The position numbers and the translations under genes were made by a program. A stretch of DNA of 8,481 bases from Elusimicrobia bacterium RIFCSPLOWO2_01_FULL_64_13 (lineage in GTDB: Bacteria; Elusimicrobiota; Elusimicrobia; 2-02-FULL-39-32), in contig MGUT01000032.1 in the NCBI GenBank assembly GCA_001800095.1, positions 4,306 to 12,786 on the forward strand, in the 5' to 3' direction. Below the pieces are notes generated by a model, which was given only the letters and a program-made list of their open reading frames with translations, was not told where the DNA came from and did no database searches. Each line of letters starts with the position of its first letter. The stretch's first letter is position 1. Below are positions 1-6,561 of the stretch, in pieces.

Positions 1-1
1 T

Positions 2-1723
2 TCATCCAGAAAGATCCACGTCGATGGAAAACTCCCCGGAGTGCGCGTGGCCATGCGCGAGATCCTCCTCGACGGGTCCGTCGACGGCGGCCCGGACCGG
101 ACCCACGTCGCCTACGACACGTCCGGACCCTACACCGACCCCGAAGCCGCCATCGACATCCGCAAGGGACTGCCGGCCATCCGGCGGGAATGGATCCTGG
201 GGAGAGGCGACGTGGACGCCGCTCCCAGGCCCGCGTCCAGGCCGGCGTCCGGTTCCCGCCACCGCTTCCCGGAAGAACGGGACCCGCTCCGCGCCAAGCC
301 CGGCGGGAACGTCACCCAGATGCACTACGCCCGCAAAGGCATCGTGACCCCGGAGATGGAATACGCCGCCGTCCGCGAGAACCAGAGGCGGGACGGCTTC
401 GCCGCGGCCGGGCGCGTCACGCCGGAGTTCGTGCGCGACGAGATCGCCCGGGGGCGGGCCATCCTCCCGGCCAACGTCAACCACCCCGAATCCGAACCCA
501 TGATCATCGGCAGGAACTTCCTCGTCAAGATCAACGCGAACATCGGCAACTCGGCCGTGACCTCCAGCGTGGAAGAGGAGGTCGAGAAGATGATCTGGGC
601 CGCGCGCTGGGGGAGCGACACCGTGATGGACCTCTCCACCGGGGCCGACATCCACGAAACAAGGGAATGGATCCTGCGCAATTCTCCCGTGCCCATCGGC
701 ACCGTGCCCATCTACCAGGCGCTGGAGAAGGCCGGCGGCAAGCCCGAGGACCTCACCTGGGAGCTCTACCGCGACACCCTCATCGAGCAGGCGGAACAGG
801 GCGTGGATTATTTCACCATCCACGCCGGCGTCCTTTTGCGCTACGTGCCCCTCACGGCGAAGCGGGTCACGGGCATCGTCTCGCGCGGCGGCGCCATCCT
901 CGCCAAGTGGTGCCTCGCCCACCACCGGGAGAACTTCCTCTACGCCCATTTCGAGGAGATCTGCGGGATCATGAAGGCCTACGACGTCGCTTTTTCCCTC
1001 GGGGACGGCCTGCGGCCCGGGTCCATCGCCGACGCCAACGACCCGGCCCAGTTCGCCGAGCTCGACACGCTGGGAGAGCTGACCCGCGTCGCCTGGAAAC
1101 ACGACGTCCAGGTCATGATCGAAGGCCCGGGCCACGTGCCCATGCACCTCATCCAGGAGAACATGCGCAAGGAGCTCGAGGTCTGCCATGAAGCCCCTTT
1201 CTACACCCTCGGGCCCCTCACCACCGACATCGCCCCCGGCTACGACCACATCACTTCCGCCATCGGCGCCGCCATGATCGGCTGGTACGGCTGCGCCATG
1301 CTCTGCTACGTGACCCCCAAGGAGCACCTGGGGCTCCCGAACAAAAAGGACGTCAAGGACGGCGTGATCGCCTACAAGATCGCCGCGCACGCGGCCGACC
1401 TGGCCAAGGGGCATCCCGGCGCCCAGGCGCGGGACAACGCCTTGAGCCGGGCCCGCTTCGAGTTCCGCTGGAAGGACCAGTTCCGGCTCGCGCTCGACCC
1501 GGACACGGCGCGGGATTTCCACGACGAGACCCTGCCGGCGGAGAACGCCAAGCTCTCCCATTTCTGCTCCATGTGCGGACCGCAGTTCTGCAGCATGAAG
1601 ATCACCCAGGAAGTCCGCGACTACGCCCGCGACCACGCCGTCTCCGAAGAAGAGGCGCTCAAGAAGGGGATGGAGGAGAAATCCCGGGAGTTCGTTCGGG
1701 CGGGATCGGACATCTACCGTTAG
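2..1723 (+). CDS. thiC: Phosphomethylpyrimidine synthase ThiC, 5' end outside window
   Basis: Radical-SAM enzyme that rearranges aminoimidazole ribotide (AIR) into HMP-phosphate, the pyrimidine half of thiamine, in the cytoplasm. The frame is already open at base 2 and reads ThiC-like sequence (SSRKIHVDGKLPGVRVAMRE) with no good start, so the true start lies upstream. A GTG at 41 falls inside conserved sequence and is not the start. 573 codons are visible, so this is the long ThiC form. Recognisable blocks include YDTSGPYTDP, RAKPGGNVTQMHYARKGI, ILPANVNHPESEPMIIG, DLSTGADIHETR, PVPIGTVPIYQAL, FTIHAGV, SRGGAI, FSLGDGLRPGSIADAND, MIEGPGHVPMH, LGPLTTDIAPGYDHIT and GCAMLCYVTPKEHLGLP. The C-terminal cluster motif CX2CX4C (codons at 1565, 1574, 1589) holds the [4Fe-4S] ligands. 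It is the first visible gene of a four-gene operon. A TPP riboswitch, common upstream of thiC, would lie outside the window. Identity is near certain. Confidence 0.98.
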   Translation, partial: SSRKIHVDGKLPGVRVAMREILLDGSVDGGPDRTHVAYDTSGPYTDPEAAIDIRKGLPAIRREWILGRGDVDAAPRPASRPASGSRHRFPEERDPLRAKPGGNVTQMHYARKGIVTPEMEYAAVRENQRRDGFAAAGRVTPEFVRDEIARGRAILPANVNHPESEPMIIGRNFLVKINANIGNSAVTSSVEEEVEKMIWAARWGSDTVMDLSTGADIHETREWILRNSPVPIGTVPIYQALEKAGGKPEDLTWELYRDTLIEQAEQGVDYFTIHAGVLLRYVPLTAKRVTGIVSRGGAILAKWCLAHHRENFLYAHFEEICGIMKAYDVAFSLGDGLRPGSIADANDPAQFAELDTLGELTRVAWKHDVQVMIEGPGHVPMHLIQENMRKELEVCHEAPFYTLGPLTTDIAPGYDHITSAIGAAMIGWYGCAMLCYVTPKEHLGLPNKKDVKDGVIAYKIAAHAADLAKGHPGAQARDNALSRARFEFRWKDQFRLALDPDTARDFHDETLPAENAKLSHFCSMCGPQFCSMKITQEVRDYARDHAVSEEEALKKGMEEKSREFVRAGSDIYR

Positions 1724-1727
1724 GGCC

Positions 1728-2546
1728 ATGCTGGACCTTCATACCCACACGACCTATTCGGACGGGACCCTCGAGCCCCGGGCGCTCGTGCAGGCCGCCC
1801 GGGAACTGGGGATCACCCACATGGCCATCGCCGACCACGATTCGACCGGCGGCCTGGACGAAGCCCGGGAAGCGGCCGGACCCGCCGGGATGAACATCAT
1901 CCCGGCCGTGGAGATCAACACCCGCGATTCGGTCGCGGTGCACATCCTCGGCTATTTCCTCGACGACAAGGACGCCGCTTTCCAGGAGTCCCTGTCGAAG
2001 CACCGCGGACTGCGGAACGACCGCGCGCGCCAGATCCTGGAAAAACTCTCGCGCATGGGGATCAAGATCTCGCTTTCGGATTTCGGCGACCGGCCGGACC
2101 GCGCCGCCCTCGGCCGCCCGCACATCGCCGACAAGCTCAAGGAAAAAGGCATCGTCTTCTCCCGGCAGGAGGCCTTCGACAAGTACCTCGCCAACGGGCG
2201 GCCGGCCTATTCGGACTACGACGGCCCGTCCCCGCGGGAGGCCATCCGCATGATCCTCGAGGCCGGGGGCGTGCCGGTCATCGCCCATCCCGGCTACGCC
2301 GTCTCCACGGAGCTGCTCGAGAACCTCGCCGCCGAGGGCCTGGCCGGGATCGAGGTCTATTACCCGACCCACAACGCCGAGCAGGTCCGCAACTTCCTCG
2401 AGACCGCCAAGAGGATGGACCTCGTCGTCACGGGCGGCTCGGACTACCACGGGCCCGGGTCCGGCCACGAGCGCCTGGGCGAGATCGAGGTGCCCGAACG
2501 GGCGCTGGAGGACCTGCTCGAGCGCCGGCGCAGGCTTTTCGGGTAA
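1728..2546 (+). CDS. PHP-domain metal-dependent phosphoesterase (RNase AM / nucleoside-3',5'-bisphosphate phosphatase-like)
   Basis: 272-residue PHP protein of the COG0613 type. Metal-site motifs are all present: DLHTHTTYSDG (H5, H7, D12), ADHD (D36, H37, D38), PAVEINT (E62), HILGYF (H72), GRPHIA (H132), IAHPGY (H187), YYPTH (H215) and GGSDYHG (D239, H241). These form the usual trinuclear metal centre, so the enzyme looks intact. Characterised relatives remove the 3' phosphate of nucleoside 3',5'-bisphosphates or trim RNA 5' ends (RNase AM, formerly YciV/TrpH). The exact substrate cannot be read from sequence. The ATG lies 4 nt after the thiC stop with no SD, so translation is probably coupled to thiC. 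The start is supported because DLHTH normally sits at the extreme N terminus. Its position between thiC and nadA suggests co-regulation with cofactor synthesis; a direct role there is only inferred. Confidence 0.92.
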   Translation: MLDLHTHTTYSDGTLEPRALVQAARELGITHMAIADHDSTGGLDEAREAAGPAGMNIIPAVEINTRDSVAVHILGYFLDDKDAAFQESLSKHRGLRNDRARQILEKLSRMGIKISLSDFGDRPDRAALGRPHIADKLKEKGIVFSRQEAFDKYLANGRPAYSDYDGPSPREAIRMILEAGGVPVIAHPGYAVSTELLENLAAEGLAGIEVYYPTHNAEQVRNFLETAKRMDLVVTGGSDYHGPGSGHERLGEIEVPERALEDLLERRRRLFG

Positions 2547-2554
2547 GGGGGAGG
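2545..2554 (+). promoter_or_regulatory. Strong Shine-Dalgarno sequence of nadA
   Basis: The purine run GGGGGAGG (2547-2554) overlaps the end of the preceding stop codon region and ends 2 nt before the nadA ATG; the pairing core GGAGG is therefore close to the start. It is the clearest ribosome-binding site in the window and contrasts with genes that begin transcription units, which lack one. It shows that the host ribosome probably does use SD pairing. Confidence 0.6.
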
Positions 2555-2556
2555 CC

Positions 2557-3489
2557 ATGCCCGCGGCGCCCGCCATATCGCTGCAGGAGAAGATCCGCAG
2601 GCTCCGGACCGAGCGGAACGCGACCATCGTGGCCCACAACTACCAGGACGGCGAGGTCCAGGACATCGCGGACTTCGTCGGCGACTCCCTGGGCATGGCC
2701 AAATTCGCCGGCAAGACCGGGGCGGACGTCATCGTCATCTGCGGGGTGCACTTCATGGCCGAGTCCGCCGCCATTCTGAACCCTGCGAAGACGGTCCTCA
2801 TCCCGGATCTTGAGGCGGGCTGCTCCCTGGCCGAATGCGCCACGGCCGGGCAGATCCGCGCCTGGAAGAAAGACCATCCCGGGGCCGCCGTGGTGGCCTA
2901 CGTGAACACGACCGCGGACGTCAAGGCCGAGTCCGACGTCTGCTGCACGTCCACCAACGCTTTGCAGATCGTCCGCTCCCTGCCGCCGGACCGGGAGATC
3001 CTCTTCATCCCCGACATGTACCTGGGCCAGTGGGTCCGCCTGCAGGAGCCCGGCCGCCGCATCCACCTTTGGAACGGTTCCTGCCACACCCACGTGCGCA
3101 TCCGCCCCGAACCCATATTCGAGCTCAAGAAAAAACACCCCCGCTCCGAGCTCCTCATGCATCCCGAATGCGGCTGCCTGACGGCCTGCATGAACCTGGC
3201 CGACCACATCCTCTCCACCGACGGCATCATCCGCCACGCCCGCGAGTCCGATAAATCAGAGTTCATCATCGCCACGGAGACCGGCATCCTCCACCGCCTC
3301 CATAAGGAGAACCCCGGCAAGACGTTCTACCCCGCCGCCGAGGAGGCCACCTGCGAATTCATGAAGAAGATCACGCTGGAGAAGCTGCTCTGGTCCCTCG
3401 AGGACCTGCGCCACAGGGTGACCGTGCCGGAGCCGGCGGCGTCCCGCGCGCGGCTGGCGTTGGAGAGGATGATGACCATACCGCCATGA
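2557..3489 (+). CDS. nadA: Quinolinate synthase NadA
   Basis: Cytoplasmic [4Fe-4S] enzyme that condenses iminoaspartate with dihydroxyacetone phosphate to quinolinate, the first committed ring of de novo NAD synthesis. The 310-residue length matches the short NadA class. The three pseudo-repeat domains are recognisable from IVAHNYQDGEVQDIADFVGDS, the HFMAESAAIL block, IPDLEAGCSLAE, YVNTTADVKAESDVCCTSTNA, FIPDMYLGQWV, WNGSCHTHVRI, HPECGC, ATETGILHRL and ATCEFMKKITLEKL. By spacing with E. coli Cys113/Cys200 the cluster ligands are inferred to be C89, C176 and C266. Additional cysteines C205, C207 and C211 (HPECGCLTAC) are present. The start is fixed by a strong SD 10 nt after the PHP gene. No nadB or nadC is adjacent, so the iminoaspartate source is encoded elsewhere. 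It overlaps the next gene by 4 nt (ATGA). Confidence 0.97.
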   Translation: MPAAPAISLQEKIRRLRTERNATIVAHNYQDGEVQDIADFVGDSLGMAKFAGKTGADVIVICGVHFMAESAAILNPAKTVLIPDLEAGCSLAECATAGQIRAWKKDHPGAAVVAYVNTTADVKAESDVCCTSTNALQIVRSLPPDREILFIPDMYLGQWVRLQEPGRRIHLWNGSCHTHVRIRPEPIFELKKKHPRSELLMHPECGCLTACMNLADHILSTDGIIRHARESDKSEFIIATETGILHRLHKENPGKTFYPAAEEATCEFMKKITLEKLLWSLEDLRHRVTVPEPAASRARLALERMMTIPP

Positions 3490-3794
3490 TCGCCCAATTC
3501 AGCCTCATACCCCTCGGCACGAAGACCGATTCCCTTTCCGGGGCGCTCGCCAAGGCCGTCCGCATCGTGGCGGAAAGCGGGCTGCCTTACAAGACGGGCC
3601 CGATGGGGACCGCGGTGGAAGGGTCGTGGGAGGAAGTGACGGGCTTGATCGACCGATGCAGGAAGGCCGTGCTCGAGGAAAATCCGCGGGTGCTCATCTC
3701 CATCTCCATCGACGACAGGAAAGGGAAGGGCGGGCGGCTGGAAGGGAAAGTCGAATCTCTGGAGGAAAAAGCCGGGATCCGGCTGAAACGCTAA
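3486..3794 (+). CDS. MTH1187/YkoF-like (DUF77) thiamine-binding family protein
   Basis: 102-residue small alpha/beta protein of the COG0011/PF01910 family. Family marks are the N-terminal strand IAQFSLIPLGTKTDSLS, the ESGLPYKTGPMGTAVEG segment (about residues 30-46), the WEEVTGLIDRCRKAV helix and the C-terminal strand VLISISIDDRKGK. Relatives form ferredoxin-like oligomers, and some bind thiamine or related pyrimidines. It starts in the ATGA overlap with the nadA stop, so it is translationally coupled. Being in the same operon as thiC supports a thiamine or HMP-binding role over a random neighbour, but no enzymatic activity is known and none is claimed. It is the last gene of the operon; ispH converges 7 nt downstream. 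Confidence 0.88.
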   Translation: MIAQFSLIPLGTKTDSLSGALAKAVRIVAESGLPYKTGPMGTAVEGSWEEVTGLIDRCRKAVLEENPRVLISISIDDRKGKGGRLEGKVESLEEKAGIRLKR

Positions 3795-3805
3795 GAAGGT
3801 TTCAG
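3783..3805. terminator. Possible bidirectional terminator between convergent genes
   Basis: CTGAAAC (3783-3789) and GTTTCAG (3799-3805) form a perfect 7-bp inverted repeat with a 9-nt loop. The stem-loop covers both stop codons of the convergent MTH1187-type gene and ispH. It is short, only moderately G+C-rich and has no T-run on either side, so it may act weakly, may block convergent readthrough, or may be chance. The location is the main support. Confidence 0.3.
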
Positions 3806-4773
3806 GCCCGGGCCGCGGCCGGCCGGGACAACTCGGGAGGCAGTCCGAACTTCACGCTCTCCTGTATGACCTGGACCTCCTCGATGTCGGAAACGCCCGC
3901 CCGCTTGAAAAAGTCCAGCACCTGGCCCACCAGATGTTCCGGGGCGCTCGCCCCGGCCGTGATGCCCACCGTCTCCACCCCCAAGAACCATTCCGGACGG
4001 ATCTTGGACACGTCGTCGATGAGATAGGCCTTGATGCCCTTGCCCTGGGAGACCTCCGCCAGGCGCTTCGAGTTCGACGAGTTCTCCGAGCCGATCACCA
4101 GGATCAGGTCCACGCGCGCGGCGATGTCCTTGACGGCGATCTGGCGGTTGGTGGTGGCGTAGCAGATGTCCTCCTTGGGCGGGAAGACGACCTTGGGGAA
4201 TTTCCTCTTGATGGCGGCGATGGTGTCCTTGGTGTCGTCGAGGGAGAGGGTCGTCTGCGTGATGACCGCCACCTTCTCCGGGTCCTCGAGCACGAGGTTC
4301 TCCACGTCCGCCGGGGTGTCCACGAGGACGATCTTCTCCGGCGCCTCTCCCATGGTGCCCACGACCTCGTCGTGGCCCTCGTGGCCCACGAGGATGATGG
4401 TGCGGCCCTGCTTGGCGAAAAGGATGGCCTCCATGTGGACCTTGGTCACGAGGGGGCAGGTCGCGTCGATGACGCGGAGCTTCTTGGCGCGGGCCTCGGC
4501 GCGGACCTCCGGGGAGATCCCGTGGGCGGAGAAGATGAGCACCGAGCCGTCCGGCGTCTCGCCCACCGAATTGACGAAGATGGCGCCCCGGTCGCCGAGG
4601 TCCCGGACCACGTGGCTGTTGTGCACGATCTCGTGATAGACGAAGACGGGCGGCGGATAGATCTTGAGAGCGATGTCCACGATCTCGATGGCGCGCTCCA
4701 CCCCGGCGCAGAAGCCGCGCGGCTTGGCCAGGATGAGCTTCTTGGGTATCTGGGGGAGCTTGGGAGTCTCCAT
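3802..4773 (-). CDS. ispH: 4-hydroxy-3-methylbut-2-enyl diphosphate reductase IspH (LytB)
   Basis: Last enzyme of the MEP isoprenoid pathway; it reductively dehydroxylates HMBPP to IPP and DMAPP using a [4Fe-4S] cluster. The 323-residue protein is full length. Cluster cysteines are C22 (RGFCAGV), C106 (DATCPLVTKVH) and C204 (DICYATTNRQ). Substrate and proton-transfer residues are H51 (HEIVHN), H84 (SAHG), H134 and E136 (GHEGHDEVVGTMGE), the TQTTLS threonines near 172-175, S232-S233-N234 (GSENSSNSKRL) and S277 in the GASAPE loop. The ATG at 4773 gives a 21-residue lead into the first cysteine, slightly longer than E. coli. No SD precedes it; a -10 element lies 6 nt upstream, predicting a leaderless message. 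It is transcribed alone, divergent from DUF2203. The last residues (RPAAARA) are low complexity. Confidence 0.97.
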   Translation of the reverse strand: METPKLPQIPKKLILAKPRGFCAGVERAIEIVDIALKIYPPPVFVYHEIVHNSHVVRDLGDRGAIFVNSVGETPDGSVLIFSAHGISPEVRAEARAKKLRVIDATCPLVTKVHMEAILFAKQGRTIILVGHEGHDEVVGTMGEAPEKIVLVDTPADVENLVLEDPEKVAVITQTTLSLDDTKDTIAAIKRKFPKVVFPPKEDICYATTNRQIAVKDIAARVDLILVIGSENSSNSKRLAEVSQGKGIKAYLIDDVSKIRPEWFLGVETVGITAGASAPEHLVGQVLDFFKRAGVSDIEEVQVIQESVKFGLPPELSRPAAARA

Positions 4774-4779
4774 GACTTT

Positions 4780-4808
4780 ATTTTATCAAATCGTCGAGTG
4801 GACCGCAA
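4780..4808 (-). promoter_or_regulatory. ispH promoter (sigma70-type, extended -10, leaderless)
   Basis: On the minus strand TTGCGG (4808-4803) is followed by a 17-nt spacer and TAAAAT (4785-4780). The spacer ends in TGA, giving the extended -10 TGATAAAAT. Six nucleotides then separate the -10 from the ispH ATG, so the expected transcription start falls on or next to the A of the start codon. No SD is available. Confidence 0.7.
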
Positions 4809-4811
4809 CGC

Positions 4812-4840
4812 TTGACTCGAAAAGGGAAAAAACGGATAAT
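4812..4840 (+). promoter_or_regulatory. DUF2203 promoter (canonical -35/-10, leaderless)
   Basis: TTGACT (4812-4817), a 17-nt spacer and GATAAT (4835-4840) match the sigma70 consensus at 5 of 6 bases in each box. Six nucleotides then separate the -10 from the ATG at 4847, predicting a transcript that begins at the start codon. The A-rich spacer is unusual in this G+C-rich window. Its -35 is only 3 bp from the -35 of the divergent ispH promoter. Confidence 0.75.
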
Positions 4841-4846
4841 GATGCC

Positions 4847-5281
4847 ATGAGTCAATCGCGGCCGAGCCATACCTTCACCATCGACGAGGTGAACGCCCTC
4901 ATCCCCCGGATCGAGGAGCACCTGGACGGTTTCTGGGGCCTGCGCGAGAACGCCCAGGCCATCCTGAACGAGCTGCGCGGCGGCCGGGACGTCGGGCCGG
5001 ACTCCGGCGCCGATGAGATCGCCCATCACCAGCTCCGGCGGTCCCAGGCCCACTTCCTCCTGCAGCAGGCCAAAAGGGAGCTGGACGGCGTCATGGACCT
5101 CGGCTGCGTGCTCAAGGACCTGGACGCGGGCCTAGTGGACTTTCCCCACATCCTCGAGCCGAATGACGAGGAGGTCTTCCTCTGCTGGAAATACGGCGAG
5201 AAGAAGGTCCGCTTCTGGCACGAGATCGACAAGGGCTTCTCCGCCAGGAAACCCATCCTCCGCAGGACCACCTTCAAGTAA
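4847..5281 (+). CDS. DUF2203 family protein (function unknown)
   Basis: 144-residue cytoplasmic protein of the COG4911/PF09969 family. Diagnostic segments are TFTIDEVNALIPRIEEHL near the N terminus (about residues 8-25) and the C-terminal LVDFPHILEPNDEEVFLCWKYG plus FWHEIDKGFSARKPI. The middle is mostly helical and charged, with a possible short coiled coil around residues 60-85. No catalytic motif is evident and no signal peptide or membrane segment is present. The frame is open upstream to 4664, but ATG 4847 is chosen because it sits just after a strong -10 box, and the upstream extension would run through the ispH promoter and coding region. The biological role is unknown; neighbours do not resolve it. 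It is followed by 60 nt and then carA with its own promoter-like element. Confidence 0.85.
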   Translation: MSQSRPSHTFTIDEVNALIPRIEEHLDGFWGLRENAQAILNELRGGRDVGPDSGADEIAHHQLRRSQAHFLLQQAKRELDGVMDLGCVLKDLDAGLVDFPHILEPNDEEVFLCWKYGEKKVRFWHEIDKGFSARKPILRRTTFK

Positions 5282-5326
5282 CTCTCCCGCCTCCCCGTTC
5301 CGGGACTCAACCCAGGGCCTGAAAAA

Positions 5327-5335
5327 TGATAAAAT
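5327..5335 (+). promoter_or_regulatory. carA promoter: extended -10 6 nt from start codon
   Basis: TGATAAAAT (5327-5335) is an extended -10 element identical to the one before ispH, again with 6 nt to the ATG (5342). The -35 position at 17-nt spacing (5307-5312, TCAACC) is poor, so the TGn extension may compensate. There is no SD. The A+T-rich patch stands out in the G+C-rich 60-nt spacer. Confidence 0.6.
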
Positions 5336-5341
5336 AGGCCC

Positions 5342-6553
5342 ATGCCCAACGCGTCCAAACCCCGCAAAGCGGCCCTGGCCCTCGAATCCGGGCAGGTCTT
5401 CATCGGCGCTTCCTTCGGAGCGGAGGGGGAACGGGCCGGGGAGGTGGTCTTCAACACCTCCATGACCGGCTACCAGGAGATCCTCTCCGACCCCTCCTAC
5501 AAGGGACAGATCGTCCTCATGACCCAGCCGCACATCGGCAACGTGGGCGTGAACCCGGAGGACCGCGAGTCGGGGAAGGTCTACTGCGAGGGGTTCGTCG
5601 TCCGGGAATCGAGCCCCGTCTCCTCGAGCTGGCGCGCGGCCGGGGACCTCCCGGGATACCTCCGGGCGGCCGGAATCCCCGGCATTTCCGGCATCGACAC
5701 CCGGTTCCTGACCAAGCACCTGCGCGATTCGGGCGCCTTGCGCGGCGTCATATCCACGACCGATCTCGATCCCAAGTCCCTGACGGAGAAGGCGCGGAGA
5801 TCCCCGGAGATGTCGGGCCGGGACCTGGCGAAGGAAGTGACCTCGAAAAAAAGCTACGAATGGACGGACCCGGAATGGCGGTGGGGGGGGGATTCGAAAA
5901 GCGCGCGGCCGGACCCGGAATTCCACGTGGCGGTGATGGATTTCGGAGTGAAGGAGAATATCCTCCGGTCCCTGTCCTCGCGGCGCTGCAGGGTCAGCGT
6001 GGTGCCGGCGCAAACGTCCCCGCAAGAGGTCCTCGCCCTGCGGCCGGACGGGGTGCTGCTTTCCAACGGGCCGGGAGACCCGGCCGCCGTGACCTACGCC
6101 GTCGCGGCCATCCGCGGACTGATCCGGCCGGACCCATCCTCCGGGGCCCAGATCCCCATATTCGGCATCTGCCTCGGGCACCAGCTCCTGGCCCTGGCCC
6201 TGGGCGGGAAGACGCACAAGCTCAAGTTCGGGCACCACGGCGCCAACCACCCGGTGAAGAACCTCGCCAGCGGGAAGGTGGAGATCACCACCCAGAACCA
6301 CGGGTTCTGCGTGGACATCGATTCCCTCTCCGGCAAGGACGTGGAAATGACCCACCTTAATTTGAACGACCGGAGTCTCGAGGGGTTGCGGCACAGGACC
6401 CTGCCCCTCTTCTCCGTCCAGTACCATCCGGAATCTTCCGCCGGGCCCCGGGATTCGCGCTATCTCTTCGACGACTTCCTCGAACTCATGCGCCGCTATA
6501 AGGAAAGCCGGGCCGCGGCCAAGCCGCACAGGCCGGAATCCGTCGCTCCTTAA
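5342..6553 (+). CDS. carA: Carbamoyl-phosphate synthase small (glutaminase) subunit CarA
   Basis: Hydrolyses glutamine and channels ammonia to CarB for carbamoyl phosphate, used for pyrimidines and arginine. The 403-residue protein has the CarA N-terminal domain (about 9-175: ALALESGQVFIGASFG, FNTSMTGYQEILSDPSYKGQ, GNVGVNPEDRES, ISGIDTRFLTKHLR) and a class I glutamine amidotransferase domain (about 194-385: VMDFGVKENILRSL, LLSNGPGDP, GICLGHQLLALALGG, HHGANHPV, TQNHGF, FSVQYHPES). The triad is C277, H362 and E364, all present. It is about 20 residues longer than E. coli CarA, mainly from a basic low-complexity C-terminal tail. A run of nine G (5883-5891) encodes part of the interdomain linker. 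carB does not follow; the next gene is convergent, so CarB must be encoded elsewhere. Start supported by the -10 element and the conserved N terminus. Confidence 0.97.
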   Translation: MPNASKPRKAALALESGQVFIGASFGAEGERAGEVVFNTSMTGYQEILSDPSYKGQIVLMTQPHIGNVGVNPEDRESGKVYCEGFVVRESSPVSSSWRAAGDLPGYLRAAGIPGISGIDTRFLTKHLRDSGALRGVISTTDLDPKSLTEKARRSPEMSGRDLAKEVTSKKSYEWTDPEWRWGGDSKSARPDPEFHVAVMDFGVKENILRSLSSRRCRVSVVPAQTSPQEVLALRPDGVLLSNGPGDPAAVTYAVAAIRGLIRPDPSSGAQIPIFGICLGHQLLALALGGKTHKLKFGHHGANHPVKNLASGKVEITTQNHGFCVDIDSLSGKDVEMTHLNLNDRSLEGLRHRTLPLFSVQYHPESSAGPRDSRYLFDDFLELMRRYKESRAAAKPHRPESVAP

Positions 6554-6561
6554 GTCCCGCC

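Noticed and set aside
41..43. GTG as the thiC start codon
   Set aside because: Conserved ThiC sequence precedes it in frame (KIHVDGKLPG), so the protein begins upstream of the window.
2..1729. A 575-codon open frame on the minus strand covering all of thiC
   Set aside because: The sense strand encodes unmistakable ThiC. Antisense frames stay open because stop codons are rare in G+C-rich DNA; the antisense translation is G/V/D/H-rich and resembles no family I recognise.
3934..4815. A 293-codon plus-strand open frame opposite ispH
   Set aside because: It runs antisense to conserved IspH motifs, and its translation is low-complexity H/D/L/R-rich sequence.
4664..4846. Upstream extension of the DUF2203 reading frame
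   Set aside because: It runs antisense through the ispH start and both divergent promoters; the family's conserved start matches ATG 4847.
5294..5304. Small hairpin CCCG-TTC-CGGG after the DUF2203 gene as a terminator
   Set aside because: The stem is only 4 bp with no T-run; such hairpins are expected by chance in G+C-rich DNA.
5132..6529. A 465-codon minus-strand open frame opposite carA and part of DUF2203
   Set aside because: It overlaps two well-supported sense genes, has biased composition and no start signal; it is a composition shadow.
6554..6561. Terminator between convergent carA and the AsmA-like gene
   Set aside because: The 8-nt gap and adjacent bases show no convincing inverted repeat or T-run.
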